Assembly (NCBI RefSeq): GCF_030441895.1
Contig: NZ_JARJAS010000020.1
Origin: Enterococcus_D entomosocium
GTDB taxonomy: Bacteria; Bacillota; Bacilli; Lactobacillales; Enterococcaceae
Strand: one strand, 5' to 3'
Length of the DNA stretch: 64,000 bases
Part shown: piece after piece, positions 25,222-33,815 of the stretch
Layout: every line of letters starts with the position of its first letter
How positions within the stretch are numbered: the stretch's first letter is position 1
Made by a program: the position numbers and the translations under genes
The notes under the pieces: generated by a model
The model's input: the letters and a program-made list of their open reading frames with translations, nothing else
The model's database searches: none
What the model was told of the DNA's origin: nothing

Positions 25222-25455
25222 ATGCAAGTGTATGGAATTGATGCAATCATTCGAATCGTGAGTCATTTAGCGTTCATCTATTTAGCATTTTGGGCATTGC
25301 AATCTGTGCGGATCGATGCTTTTTTTAAAGCCTTACGAACGACTCAGATACGAATGATCATGGTGTTTCTTGCGATTGCATTAGGCTACACCGCCAGTAC
25401 TTTTTTCCTTGAGTTGATTGCGTTATGTCGTAATTTATTTTTAACAGGTTTTTAA
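25222..25455 (+). CDS. DUF1146 (YwzB-like) membrane protein
   Basis: A 77-residue protein with two hydrophobic spans (about 10-28 and 45-70). It matches the DUF1146/YwzB family by content (FWALQSVRIDAFFK, LGYTASTFFLEL) and by position between the atp operon and murA, as in Bacillus. Function unknown. ATG 25222 has AAAAGGAGCAGG upstream; in-frame ATG codons at 25183 and 25192 overlap the promoter and are rejected. Confidence 0.8.
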   Translation: MQVYGIDAIIRIVSHLAFIYLAFWALQSVRIDAFFKALRTTQIRMIMVFLAIALGYTASTFFLELIALCRNLFLTGF

Positions 25456-25491
25456 GAATTTCATTAATATATGCAAAAACACCGAATATTA

Positions 25492-25500
25492 TGCTATAAT
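25492..25500 (+). promoter_or_regulatory. Extended -10 promoter for murA
   Basis: TGC-TATAAT (25492-25500) is a perfect extended -10 element 45 bases before murA. Confidence 0.6.
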
Positions 25501-25545
25501 TGGCAAGATTTGTGTGAGTCACTGCATTATTTGGAGGGAACATAA

Positions 25546-26838
25546 ATGGAAGAGATGATCGTTCAAGGTGGTAATCGATTAACTGGAACAGTGAAGATCG
25601 AAGGGGCAAAAAATGCTGTTCTACCTATCTTAGCGGCAAGCTTATTAGCGGAAGAAGGAACAACGACATTAACAAATGTACCGATCCTTTCCGATGTATT
25701 AACAATGAAAGAAGTGATTCGGCATTTAAATGTCGCAATCGATTTTGAAGAAGAAAACAATACGATGACGATCGATGCATCACAAGAGTTAGCGATCGAA
25801 GCACCTTATGAGTATGTAAGCCAAATGCGCGCTTCAATCGTAGTCATGGGGCCTTTGTTAGCCCGTAATGGTCATGCCAAAGTGGCAATGCCTGGCGGCT
25901 GTGCAATCGGCAAACGACCAATTGATTTGCATTTGAAGGGATTTCAAGCACTAGGCGCTCAAATCATCCAAAAAGATGGATACATAGAAGCGATCGCCGA
26001 TGAGTTAAAAGGCAATAGCATTTACTTGGATTTCCCAAGTGTCGGCGCAACGCAAAATATCATGATGGCTGCCGTAAAAGCTAAAGGTATCACCATCATT
26101 GAAAACGTCGCTCGTGAACCTGAAATCGTCGATTTAGCAAACATTTTAAACAAAATGGGTGCCAAAGTCTTTGGTGCAGGAACCGAAACGATGCGTATCG
26201 AAGGGGTCGATCACCTTCATGCGGTGGAACATTCGATCGTCCAAGACCGTATCGAAGCAGGAACCTTTATGGTTGCAGCAGCGATGACCCAAGGAGACGT
26301 CATTATTAAAGATGCGATCTCAGAACACAATCGTCCATTGATCTCAAAATTGATCGAAATGGGCGCAGAAGTGACTGAAGTAGCTGAAGGGATTCGTGTC
26401 GTTGGACCTGAACAATTGAAGGCAACAGATGTGAAAACAATGCCTCATCCAGGTTTTCCTACGGACATGCAAGCGCAAATGTCTGCTATTCAACTTTTAG
26501 CAGCTGGAACGAGTGTTGTGAACGAAACTGTATTTGAGAACCGTTTCCAACATTTAGAAGAAATGCGTCGGATGAATGCTCATGTCAAAATCGACGGCAA
26601 CGTAGCAGTGATCGAAGGCGGCCATGAATTGCAAGGTGCGCTGGTCTATGCAACGGATTTACGTGCAGCAGCAGCGTTAATTTTATTAGGTCTACGTTCA
26701 ACTGGTCGGACACGTGTCCGCAATCTAAAATATTTGGATCGTGGCTATTACAAATTCCATGAAAAATTGCAGCAATTAGGTGCTTCTGTGGAACGAGTTT
26801 CTGAAGCAGTTGAAGAAACCGTACCAGTAAACGCATAG
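25546..26838 (+). CDS. murA: UDP-N-acetylglucosamine 1-carboxyvinyltransferase MurA
   Basis: MurA transfers enolpyruvate from PEP to UDP-GlcNAc, the first committed step of peptidoglycan synthesis and the target of fosfomycin. The 430 residues start with VQGGNRLTGTVKIEGAKNA and contain the fosfomycin-reactive Cys119 in PGGCAIGKRPIDLH, so the enzyme should be of the sensitive type. FPTDMQAQMSA and DRGYYKFHEKL are further signatures. TTGGAGGGAA precedes ATG 25546. Low-GC Gram-positives usually have two murA copies; the position after atp and DUF1146 fits Bacillus murAA. Confidence 0.96.
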   Translation: MEEMIVQGGNRLTGTVKIEGAKNAVLPILAASLLAEEGTTTLTNVPILSDVLTMKEVIRHLNVAIDFEEENNTMTIDASQELAIEAPYEYVSQMRASIVVMGPLLARNGHAKVAMPGGCAIGKRPIDLHLKGFQALGAQIIQKDGYIEAIADELKGNSIYLDFPSVGATQNIMMAAVKAKGITIIENVAREPEIVDLANILNKMGAKVFGAGTETMRIEGVDHLHAVEHSIVQDRIEAGTFMVAAAMTQGDVIIKDAISEHNRPLISKLIEMGAEVTEVAEGIRVVGPEQLKATDVKTMPHPGFPTDMQAQMSAIQLLAAGTSVVNETVFENRFQHLEEMRRMNAHVKIDGNVAVIEGGHELQGALVYATDLRAAAALILLGLRSTGRTRVRNLKYLDRGYYKFHEKLQQLGASVERVSEAVEETVPVNA

Positions 26839-26858
26839 TAGGAGTAGGAGAGAATAAA

Positions 26859-27035
26859 GTGAAGTTGAACCGTTACATTCTAACTAGCTTGATAAAAATT
26901 CTAATCGTCATATTATTAGCTATTTTATTGTTCTTAGCCGGAACGATGATTGGCTATGGGGTGATTGGCGACGGTAGTCCTTTTAAAGTCTTCTCTCCAA
27001 GTCTTTGGAATCATATCTTTGAGTTTATGAAGTAA
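26859..27035 (+). CDS. EpuA-like small membrane protein
   Basis: A 58-residue gene starting with GTG 26859 (GGAGTAGGAGAG upstream), 20 bases after murA. One membrane span (about 12-32, ILIVILLAILLFLAGTM) is followed by IGYGVIGDGSPFKVFSPSLW, the signature of the EpuA/PF11772 family, often annotated DNA-directed RNA polymerase subunit beta. The RNA polymerase label is weakly supported; EpuA is best called a membrane protein of unknown role. It is co-transcribed with murA and ends at a strong terminator, consistent with an envelope function. Confidence 0.85.
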   Translation: MKLNRYILTSLIKILIVILLAILLFLAGTMIGYGVIGDGSPFKVFSPSLWNHIFEFMK

Positions 27036-27039
27036 CCCC

Positions 27040-27078
27040 AAACTAGGACTTATGCCTCGTGCTGAGTCCTAGTTTTTT
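27040..27078 (+). terminator. murA-epuA terminator
   Basis: AACTAGGACT/AGTCCTAGTT stem (27041-27050 with 27065-27074), 14-base loop, T tract. Confidence 0.85.
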
Positions 27079-27127
27079 CTATCTATCTTCACTGAATCGT
27101 GATCATAAAAAGAAAGGTTGGCAAGAA

Positions 27128-27403
27128 ATGAGTAAACTTTTGATTGGCTTTGTTCGTTTCTATCAACGTTTTATTTCCCCATTATTTCCTCCTAGCTGTC
27201 GTTATTATCCGACTTGCTCAGGATACATGATCCAAGCGATCCAAGTCCATGGCGCAGCCAAAGGAGGTTTGATGGGGGTAGCTCGTATCTTACGCTGCCA
27301 TCCCTTTGTAAAAGGCGGTATAGATTACGTACCCCAGACGTTTACTTTAAAACGAAATACGCAAGACAAAGTCAAACCAACGTACCGTTATCGGAAAAGT
27401 TAA
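27128..27403 (+). CDS. yidD: Membrane protein insertion efficiency factor YidD
   Basis: A 91-residue member of the YidD family, which assists YidC-mediated insertion. Signatures: FVRFYQRFISPLFPPSCRYYPTCSGY and GGLMGVARILRCHPF, with three conserved Cys. The start is ATG 27128; an upstream TTG-initiated extension would cover the preceding terminator. The ribosome binding site is AAAGAAAGG, somewhat far. Confidence 0.95.
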   Translation: MSKLLIGFVRFYQRFISPLFPPSCRYYPTCSGYMIQAIQVHGAAKGGLMGVARILRCHPFVKGGIDYVPQTFTLKRNTQDKVKPTYRYRKS

Positions 27404-27442
27404 AAGGAATCAACAAAAATGTAAAAAAGGAGCCAAAAAGCC

Positions 27443-27901
27443 ATGATTCGTCCAATCGACTCTAATGAAGCGTATCCTTGGGCGTTGCTGCTGGATGCAG
27501 ATCCTGAAAAAGCAGTCGTAGAAAGCTATCTATATAATAGCCAAACACTTGTTTATGAAGAAGCTGGAGAAATGATTGGTGTGCTAGTTTATCAAAATCA
27601 AGGCAACAACTGGGAGATTATGAATGTGGCCGTTTCTCCAGAAAAGCAAGGAATGGGCATTGGTCGTCAATTGCTGCAAGCTGCCGAAGAAGCGATCCTC
27701 AGTCAACACCTTGGGGCAAAACGGCCGATTGTAGTGATCAAAACTGGTAGTCTGCCCTCTGCAGCCCTGACTTTGTACCAAACGCAAGGCTATGTTGAAA
27801 AAGACCGGATGGAAAATTATTTCACCACTCACTATGCTGAACCGATTTTCGAAAATGGGCAGCAGTTGATCGATCAAGTTATTTTGGAAAAGCAGCTCTA
27901 A
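27443..27901 (+). CDS. GNAT family N-acetyltransferase
   Basis: A 152-residue GNAT enzyme. The acetyl-CoA-binding motif A is NVAVSPEKQGMGIGRQLLQAAEE (Q-x-x-G-x-G at about 72-77) and the C-terminal ALTLYQTQGYVEKDRMENYF is the usual tyrosine-containing end. The acceptor cannot be inferred; YvbK-like small-molecule or antibiotic acetylation is possible. AAAAAAGGAG precedes ATG 27443. It follows yidD by 39 bases and ends at a terminator. Confidence 0.85.
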   Translation: MIRPIDSNEAYPWALLLDADPEKAVVESYLYNSQTLVYEEAGEMIGVLVYQNQGNNWEIMNVAVSPEKQGMGIGRQLLQAAEEAILSQHLGAKRPIVVIKTGSLPSAALTLYQTQGYVEKDRMENYFTTHYAEPIFENGQQLIDQVILEKQL

Positions 27902-27911
27902 TCCCATAGAG

Positions 27912-27943
27912 ACAGTCTATGGCGATTTTAGGCTGTTTTTTTT
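27912..27943 (+). terminator. Terminator
   Basis: ACAGTCTA/TAGGCTGT arms (27912-27919 with 27929-27936, one G-T pair), then a T tract. Confidence 0.75.
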
Positions 27944-28027
27944 ATTGTTCTCGGAAATCGCTTTCTTCAAGCGGGGACTTACGGTAAAATAGATAGTATC
28001 AGAATAATAAAGGATTGAGGGAAATAA

Positions 28028-28909
28028 ATGGCGATTTTAGTCTTTGATATGGGTGGTTCAGCAGTAAAATATGGCGTCTGGGCACAGGATTCTTTGGTGA
28101 GTAAAGGCAAATTTACTACACCAAGCACGTGGCAAGAAATGAAAGCCCAGTTGCAGCAAGTAAGAGCAAGCGTAAACGAAGAGATCGAAGGGGTCGGGAT
28201 CAGTGCTCCAGGTGCAGTCAATGCCCAAGAACGTCGAATCGACGGTATCAGTGCGATTCCTTATATCCATGGGTTTGACATCTACTCTGAACTCGAAGGA
28301 GTGTTTGGGGTACCAGTAACCATCGAAAATGATGCTAATTGCGCTGGGATGGCTGAATTCTATCAAGGAGCGGGCAAAGAGTATCAGCAAGCAGCTTTCG
28401 TTGTGATCGGAACAGGCGTTGGCGGTACCCTGTTTCAAAATGGTGAGCTAGTCCGTGGGGCACATTTATACGGCGGTGAATTTGGGTTGATGATTTTGGA
28501 TCAAGGCAAAACATTTTCGCAACTAGGGACAGCGGTTCAGATGGCTTGGCGTTATTGTGATCGAATTGGTGTAGATCGAACCACAATTACCGGCGAAGAG
28601 GTCTTTCAACGTGCAGAAGATGGGGATGCCATTGCGATCGAGGAAGTCAATAAATTTTACCGCTATTTAGCGCAAGGACTATTCAGTATTCAATTTGCTT
28701 TTGATCCTGAAGTGATCATTATCGGTGGCGGTGTCAGTGCCAAAAATGGCTTGTTAGAAGAAGTGAATCAACGGTTGAAAAAAATGTTGGCAGATCAAGC
28801 TTTAAATGATTTTGTCCCACTGATCAAGCTATGTGACTATCGCAACGATGCCAATCTAGTTGGGGCGGCAGCCAATTTTCAAGCATTGTATCCACGAAAT
28901 AGCCGCTAA
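28028..28909 (+). CDS. ROK family sugar kinase-like protein
   Basis: A 293-residue ROK protein: N-terminal phosphate loop VFDMGGSAVKYG, GISAPGAVN, ENDANCAGMAE (catalytic Asp), VVIGTGVGGTLFQNGELVRGAHLYGGEFG, and C-terminal IIIGGGVSAK. ROK kinases phosphorylate glucose, fructose, N-acetylmannosamine and similar sugars. The zinc-binding CxCGxxGCxE motif expected after the HxGGEFG region is absent, placing it in the Zn-less branch; substrate unknown. It has no regulator-type HTH. It stands as a single gene between terminators; TTGAGGGAAA precedes ATG 28028. Confidence 0.85.
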   Translation: MAILVFDMGGSAVKYGVWAQDSLVSKGKFTTPSTWQEMKAQLQQVRASVNEEIEGVGISAPGAVNAQERRIDGISAIPYIHGFDIYSELEGVFGVPVTIENDANCAGMAEFYQGAGKEYQQAAFVVIGTGVGGTLFQNGELVRGAHLYGGEFGLMILDQGKTFSQLGTAVQMAWRYCDRIGVDRTTITGEEVFQRAEDGDAIAIEEVNKFYRYLAQGLFSIQFAFDPEVIIIGGGVSAKNGLLEEVNQRLKKMLADQALNDFVPLIKLCDYRNDANLVGAAANFQALYPRNSR

Positions 28910-28977
28910 CATCTTGATGTAATGTTTTCAAACGTCCTTTTGACAAAAAATGAAGCAATTCGAAACGATCAAAAAGT

Positions 28978-29012
28978 AAGCAAAGGAAAAAAACTTTGCT
29001 TGCTTTTCTTTT
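28978..29012 (+). terminator. Terminator
   Basis: AAGCAAAG/CTTTGCTT (28978-28985 with 28994-29001) followed by a T-rich tract. Confidence 0.75.
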
Positions 29013-29108
29013 TGTTCAAAAAAATGAAAAGCGATTCCATTATTGATGGAACAGTGTTTTAAAAACACCATTTTTTCCTAGTAAAAAAAATAAATTCTGA
29101 ATAGATGA

Positions 29109-29123
29109 AATATTCTGATAATT
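29109..29123 (+). promoter_or_regulatory. CodY-box-like site
   Basis: AATATTCTGATAATT matches the CodY consensus AATTTTCWGAAAATT at 13 of 15 positions and abuts the -35 element of the liv promoter. CodY represses amino-acid uptake genes when branched-chain amino acids and GTP are plentiful, which fits a branched-chain amino-acid transporter. Confidence 0.6.
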
Positions 29124-29125
29124 CG

Positions 29126-29154
29126 TTGACATTTTCCAGATTTTTCAGTATATT
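29126..29154 (+). promoter_or_regulatory. liv operon promoter
   Basis: Perfect -35 TTGACA (29126-29131), 17-base spacer, -10 TATATT (29149-29154). One of the strongest promoters in the window. Confidence 0.8.
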
Positions 29155-29192
29155 GGATAACATATTCAGGGGAAGTGAAGGAGAGGAAAATT

Positions 29193-30380
29193 ATGAAAAA
29201 GAAATTTGCGTTTTTGTTTGCGAGTTTGTTTTTGTTGACAGCATGTAGCGCTGGACCAACAGGTGGATCAACGGATGGCAGCGGGGCTGCTGAAGGTGGC
29301 AATAAACAAGAGGGAGATACCATCAAGATCGGAACCAACTTAGAGTTGTCAGGAGCCGTAGCTGCTTATGGGACGGCTGAAAAAGAAGGAATCGACTTAG
29401 CAGTAGAAGAAATCAATGCTGCCGGCGGTATTCTTGGAAAACAAATTGAAATTATTTCGAAAGATAACAAATCAGATAACAATGAAGCTGCAACGGTAGC
29501 AGCCAACTTAGCTACAAATGATAAAGTTGTAGCCATCATTGGTCCAGCAACTTCTGGTGCTACGAAAGCGGCTTTGCCTAACGTGACCAGAGCACAAGTA
29601 CCAATGGTTACACCTTCAGGTACTGACGATGCGATTACTTATACTAGTGGGAAAGTGCAAGAATTTGCCTTCCGTTCTTGTTTCCAAGATAGCTTCCAAG
29701 GAACGATCTTAGCGAAATATGCGGCTGAAAATTTGGATGCATCAAAAGCCGTGATCTTGGGAGACAACTCAAGTGATTACGCAATTGGATTGACGGAAGC
29801 ATTTAAAGAAAGTTACCCAGGCGAAATTGTCTTAGAAGATAACTTTACTGAAGGCGACAAAGATTTCCAAGCAGTTCTTACAAGAATCAAAGATGTCGAC
29901 TTCGATGTCTTGTTCATTCCAGGCTACTACACAGAAGCTGGTTTGATCATCAAGCAAGCGCGAGAATTAGGAATTGATCAAGCAATCATTGGTGCCGATG
30001 GATTCGGTGATGAAAAAATGGTTCAAACAGCTGGTGCAGAAAATGTCAGCAATGTTTACTATACCGGTCACTTCTCTACCAAAGCACCAGCAAACGACAA
30101 AGTTGAGCCCTTTGTGGCAGCTTTCAATGAAAAGTATGGCAAAGAACCTTCTGCTTTTAATGCGTTAGCCTATGATGCAGTTTACATGATCAAACAAGCA
30201 ATCGAAGATCAAAACTCAGCAGATTCATTGGCAATTGCAGCTGGTTTGTCTGAACTGAAAGACTTTGTCGGCGTGACAGGTGAAATCACAATGGATGAAA
30301 ATCATAACCCTGAGAAATCAGCAGTTGTTTTAGGATTGACTGACGGGAAGGAAACCTCAGCAGACACTGTGGAACCTTAA
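29193..30380 (+). CDS. livJ: Branched-chain amino acid ABC transporter, substrate-binding lipoprotein
   Basis: A 395-residue lipoprotein: signal peptide with lipobox LLTACS (Cys about 20), a Gly/Ser linker, and a type I periplasmic-binding fold with IKIGTNLELSGAVAAYGTAEKEG and VVAIIGPATSGATKA, typical of LivJ/LivK. It captures Leu/Ile/Val (or related amino acids) outside the membrane. ATG 29193 has GGAGAGGAA upstream; an earlier in-frame start is less well placed. It is the first gene of the liv operon and is followed by a partial terminator, so it should be made in excess of the permease. Confidence 0.92.
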   Translation: MKKKFAFLFASLFLLTACSAGPTGGSTDGSGAAEGGNKQEGDTIKIGTNLELSGAVAAYGTAEKEGIDLAVEEINAAGGILGKQIEIISKDNKSDNNEAATVAANLATNDKVVAIIGPATSGATKAALPNVTRAQVPMVTPSGTDDAITYTSGKVQEFAFRSCFQDSFQGTILAKYAAENLDASKAVILGDNSSDYAIGLTEAFKESYPGEIVLEDNFTEGDKDFQAVLTRIKDVDFDVLFIPGYYTEAGLIIKQARELGIDQAIIGADGFGDEKMVQTAGAENVSNVYYTGHFSTKAPANDKVEPFVAAFNEKYGKEPSAFNALAYDAVYMIKQAIEDQNSADSLAIAAGLSELKDFVGVTGEITMDENHNPEKSAVVLGLTDGKETSADTVEP

Positions 30381-30403
30381 AAACCTGTAGTTGTTTGGCA
30401 GTG

Positions 30404-30444
30404 AAAACTGGGACAGACCTGATGTGTTTGTCTCAGTTTCTTTT
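30404..30444 (+). terminator. Partial terminator between livJ and livH
   Basis: AAACTGGGACAGAC/GTTTGTCTCAGTTT (30405-30418 with 30425-30438, G-T pairs), then a T-rich run. Confidence 0.7.
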
Positions 30445-30488
30445 CTCTAATGAGAAGAACCATAATAAATGATATTGGAAGTGAGTAT

Positions 30489-31367
30489 ATGGAAATGATG
30501 ATCCAACAATTGATCAACGGCTTGTTTCTAGGCAGTATCTACGCCTTGTTAGCGTTGGGTTATACGATGGTGTATGGCATCATCAAGCTGATCAACTTCG
30601 CCCACGGAGAAGTTTATATGATTGGTAGTTTTATCGGTTACTTTTTGATCAATCAATGGCAATTGGGCTTTTTCCCAGCGTTATTCATTTCGATGATCGC
30701 CAGTGCAGCACTTGGGGTAACGATTGAATTTTTAGCCTATCGTCCTTTGAGAAATTCCACGCGAATTTCGGCATTGATTACGGCAATCGGGGTTTCTTAT
30801 TTTTTGCAAAATGTCATGATTTTTTTCTTTTCTGCCAATGTGCGCCCGTTTCCGCAAGCAATCGAACGAAAAACCTATTCCATCGGGTTTGTTCAAGTAA
30901 GTAATGTCCAGTTATTGATTTTGGCTGTTTCGGTTACCTTAATGATTCTCTTGCAATTGATCGTGAAAAAGACCCGTATGGGAAAAGCGATGCGTGCAGT
31001 AAGTGTTGATGCAGATGCAGCGCGTTTGATGGGGATCAATGTTAATCGAACGATTTCCTTTACCTTTGCCTTAGGCTCGGCTTTAGCTGCAGCTGGCGGG
31101 ATGCTGATCGGTTTGTATTATAATTCCATTGATCCATCAATGGGGGTCGTTCCTGGTCTGAAGTCTTTTGTTGCGGCGGTTCTCGGCGGGATCGGGATCA
31201 TTCCTGGTGCAGCTTTAGGCGGCTTTGTGATCGGTTTAGTGGAGACAGCAGCGACAGCGCTTGGTTTTTCTGATTACAAGGATGCTTTAGTGTATGTCAT
31301 TTTAATAATTATATTGTTGGTTCGTCCAGCTGGGATCCTCGGCAAAAATATCAAAGAGAAAGTGTAG
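30489..31367 (+). CDS. livH: Branched-chain amino acid ABC permease LivH
   Basis: A 292-residue LivH-type permease with about eight membrane helices. Signatures: LINGLFLGSIYALLALGYTMVYGIIKLINFAHGE near the N-terminus and the EAA-like AARLMGINVNRTISFTFALGSALAAAGG. ATG 30489 follows GGAAGTGAG; an in-frame ATG at 30498 is an alternative. livM begins nine bases after its stop. Confidence 0.93.
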   Translation: MEMMIQQLINGLFLGSIYALLALGYTMVYGIIKLINFAHGEVYMIGSFIGYFLINQWQLGFFPALFISMIASAALGVTIEFLAYRPLRNSTRISALITAIGVSYFLQNVMIFFFSANVRPFPQAIERKTYSIGFVQVSNVQLLILAVSVTLMILLQLIVKKTRMGKAMRAVSVDADAARLMGINVNRTISFTFALGSALAAAGGMLIGLYYNSIDPSMGVVPGLKSFVAAVLGGIGIIPGAALGGFVIGLVETAATALGFSDYKDALVYVILIIILLVRPAGILGKNIKEKV

Positions 31368-31376
31368 GTGGCAGAA

Positions 31377-32354
31377 ATGAAAAAGAATTTACGTTACAAC
31401 TTAATCTGGCTCGCTCTGGCAGCTATTCTTTATTTTGGATTATTTGCAGCCTACAATGGCGGAATGATTAATTTGTTCTCTGATGCGATCATCGTCAATA
31501 TCGGAATCAATATCATCTTGGCAGTCAGTTTGAATCTAATCATCGGCTTTTCAGGGCAATTCTCCTTAGGACATGCTGGGTTTATGGCAATCGGTGCTTA
31601 TGCTGGCGCGATCCTGTCGGCAAGCAATCCAACCTTTGGCGGCTTTTTAACTGGTTTACTGGTGGGGATGCTGGTTTCAGGTGCAGTCGCATTAGTGGTT
31701 GGGATTCCGACCCTCCGTTTAAAAGGCGACTATCTAGCGATCGCTACCCTAGGTGTGGCAGAGATCATTCGGATCTTGTTGGTGAACCTACGAGGCTTGA
31801 CCAATGGTCCTGCTGGAATTTTCGGATTGCCCCAATTCAGTAATTGGCAGATCGTCTTTCTCTTTGCCGTTCTATCGATTCTTGTCGTTTCAAACTTTAT
31901 CCATAGCGGACCAGGCAGAGCGACTTTAGCGATTCGGGAAGATGAGATCGCTGCAGAATCGATGGGGGTCAACACAACGAAATACAAGGTAATTGCATTT
32001 GTGATGGGGGCAGTGATGGCAAGCATTGCTGGTACCCTTTATGCCAGCTATCAGCAGTCGGTTTTCCCACGAGATTACGGTTTTATGAAATCGATCGATG
32101 TGTTGATCATCGTCGTTTTTGGAGGGCTTGGGAGTACCACAGGAGCGGTTGTTTCGGCAGTAGTGCTAGGAATCTTAAACATGTACTTGCAAGGCTTCTC
32201 TGATTTGCGCATGATCATTTATGCATTGGCTTTGATCATCATCATGATCTTTAAACCAAGCGGACTTTTAGGGACCTGGGAATTCTCCGTAAAAGGACTG
32301 TTGGACAAATTTAGAAAAAAGGGGGATGACAACGATGCCTCTATTAGAAGTTAA
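31377..32354 (+). CDS. livM: Branched-chain amino acid ABC permease LivM
   Basis: A 325-residue second permease. Signatures NLIIGFSGQFSLGHAGFMAIGAYAGA and, in the loop before the last helices, IREDEIAAESMGVNTTKYKVIAFV are typical of LivM. The start is ATG 31377 five bases after AGGTGG; a GTG at 31368 lies in that site. Its 3' end overlaps livG by 20 bases. Confidence 0.93.
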   Translation: MKKNLRYNLIWLALAAILYFGLFAAYNGGMINLFSDAIIVNIGINIILAVSLNLIIGFSGQFSLGHAGFMAIGAYAGAILSASNPTFGGFLTGLLVGMLVSGAVALVVGIPTLRLKGDYLAIATLGVAEIIRILLVNLRGLTNGPAGIFGLPQFSNWQIVFLFAVLSILVVSNFIHSGPGRATLAIREDEIAAESMGVNTTKYKVIAFVMGAVMASIAGTLYASYQQSVFPRDYGFMKSIDVLIIVVFGGLGSTTGAVVSAVVLGILNMYLQGFSDLRMIIYALALIIIMIFKPSGLLGTWEFSVKGLLDKFRKKGDDNDASIRS

Positions 32355-33111
32355 AAGCTTAACGAAAAACTTCGGTGGTTTAGCTGCTGTTTCTCATGTA
32401 GACCTCCATCTAGATACCAATGAGCTGGTCGGGTTGATTGGACCAAACGGTGCCGGCAAGACAACGCTCTTTAACCTCCTGACAGGTGTTTATGAGCCTA
32501 GTGAAGGCGAAGTGCTTTTTGAGACCCAAGGTAAGCCAAAACGTTTAAATGGCGTGAAGCCTTATAAAATCGCGGATTTAGGCCTTTCAAGAACCTTCCA
32601 AAATATTCGCTTGTTTAAAAACTTGACCGTAATGGATAACGTCTTGATCGCTATGAACAGTAAGCATAAAGAAGGACTACTGACGAGCATCTTGCGTTTG
32701 CCAAAGTATTACAAAAACGAAGAATCCATGAAGAAAAAAGCCTTAGAGCTGTTACGGATCTTTGATATGGATGGCAAAAGCCAAACGTTAGCGAAAAATT
32801 TGCCTTATGGCGAGCAACGCCGTTTAGAGATCGTACGCGCATTGGCTACAGAGCCAAAAATTTTGTTTCTTGACGAGCCGGCAGCGGGGATGAATCCTCA
32901 GGAAACAACAGAACTGACAAAGCTGATCTATAAGATCCAAAAAGATTTTCAATTGACGATCCTCTTGATCGAGCATGATATGAGTTTGGTCATGGAAGTG
33001 TGCGAACGGATCTATGTACTGGAATACGGGCAAGTCATCGCCCACGGTGAACCAGAAGAGATCAAAAACAATCCACGGGTAATCGAAGCCTATCTAGGAG
33101 GGGAAATCTGA
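32335..33111 (+). CDS. livG: Branched-chain amino acid ABC ATPase LivG
   Basis: A 258-residue ATPase: Walker A GPNGAGKTT, the LivG insertion around YKIADLGLSRTFQNIRLF, ABC signature LPYGEQRRLE (a YG variant of LSGGQ), Walker B ILFLDEPAAGM and the H-loop His in LIEHDM. AAAAGGGGG is nine bases before ATG 32335; ATG 32326 directly abuts it and is less likely. It overlaps livF by one base (TGATG). Confidence 0.93.
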   Translation: MPLLEVKSLTKNFGGLAAVSHVDLHLDTNELVGLIGPNGAGKTTLFNLLTGVYEPSEGEVLFETQGKPKRLNGVKPYKIADLGLSRTFQNIRLFKNLTVMDNVLIAMNSKHKEGLLTSILRLPKYYKNEESMKKKALELLRIFDMDGKSQTLAKNLPYGEQRRLEIVRALATEPKILFLDEPAAGMNPQETTELTKLIYKIQKDFQLTILLIEHDMSLVMEVCERIYVLEYGQVIAHGEPEEIKNNPRVIEAYLGGEI

Positions 33112-33812
33112 TGCTGGAAATTCAAAATTTAAGTGTTCACTACGGCATGATCCAAGCAGTTCATGATGTTTCCTTCCACGTCAATCAAGGAGAGATCGTT
33201 TCGCTGATTGGTGCCAATGGTGCCGGAAAAACCACGATTTTACGGACGATTTCTGGATTGATCCGTCCTTCAAAAGGCTCCGTCACTTTTGAAGGAAAGC
33301 AAATTGAGAAAGAAGCACCGCAAAAAATCGTCGCAAACGGTTTGTCGCAGGTGCCAGAAGGGCGGCACGTCTTTTCCGGTTTGACGGTTCAAGAAAACTT
33401 AGAGATGGGCGCCTTCTTGCGTAAAGACAGTGGTGTCAAAGAAGACTATGAACAAGTTTACCGCAAGTTTCCTGTATTGAAAGAACGCCTCTCGCAAGAT
33501 GCGTCGACATTATCTGGCGGTGAGCAGCAGATGTTGGCAATGGGGCGGGCATTGATGTCAAAACCGCGCTTGCTTTTGCTGGATGAGCCATCGATGGGCT
33601 TGGCGCCAATTTTTATCAAAGAAATTTTTTCCATCATTCAAGAAATCAAGCAGCAAGGAACGACTGTGCTGCTGATCGAACAAAATGCGAAAATGGCTTT
33701 ATCGATTGCCGATCGCGGCTATGTATTAGAAACCGGGAAAATCGTTTTAGAAGGTACCGGAGAAGAATTACTAGCAAGTGATGAAGTTAGAAAAGCGTAT
33801 CTAGGAGGTTAA
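33111..33812 (+). CDS. livF: Branched-chain amino acid ABC ATPase LivF
   Basis: A 233-residue ATPase: Walker A GANGAGKTT, Q-loop LSQVPEGRHVFSGLTVQENL (LivF signature), ABC signature LSGGEQQMLA, Walker B LLLLDEPSMGLAP, H-loop position occupied by Gln in LIEQNA, as is usual for LivF. Start-stop overlap with livG implies coupled translation. AGGAGGGGAA precedes ATG 33111. Confidence 0.94.
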   Translation: MLEIQNLSVHYGMIQAVHDVSFHVNQGEIVSLIGANGAGKTTILRTISGLIRPSKGSVTFEGKQIEKEAPQKIVANGLSQVPEGRHVFSGLTVQENLEMGAFLRKDSGVKEDYEQVYRKFPVLKERLSQDASTLSGGEQQMLAMGRALMSKPRLLLLDEPSMGLAPIFIKEIFSIIQEIKQQGTTVLLIEQNAKMALSIADRGYVLETGKIVLEGTGEELLASDEVRKAYLGG

Positions 33813-33815
33813 ACA

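Noticed and set aside
29014..29192. T-box or leucine leader before the liv operon
   Set aside because: There is no T-box sequence and no leader peptide rich in Leu/Ile/Val; the CodY-like box explains regulation better.
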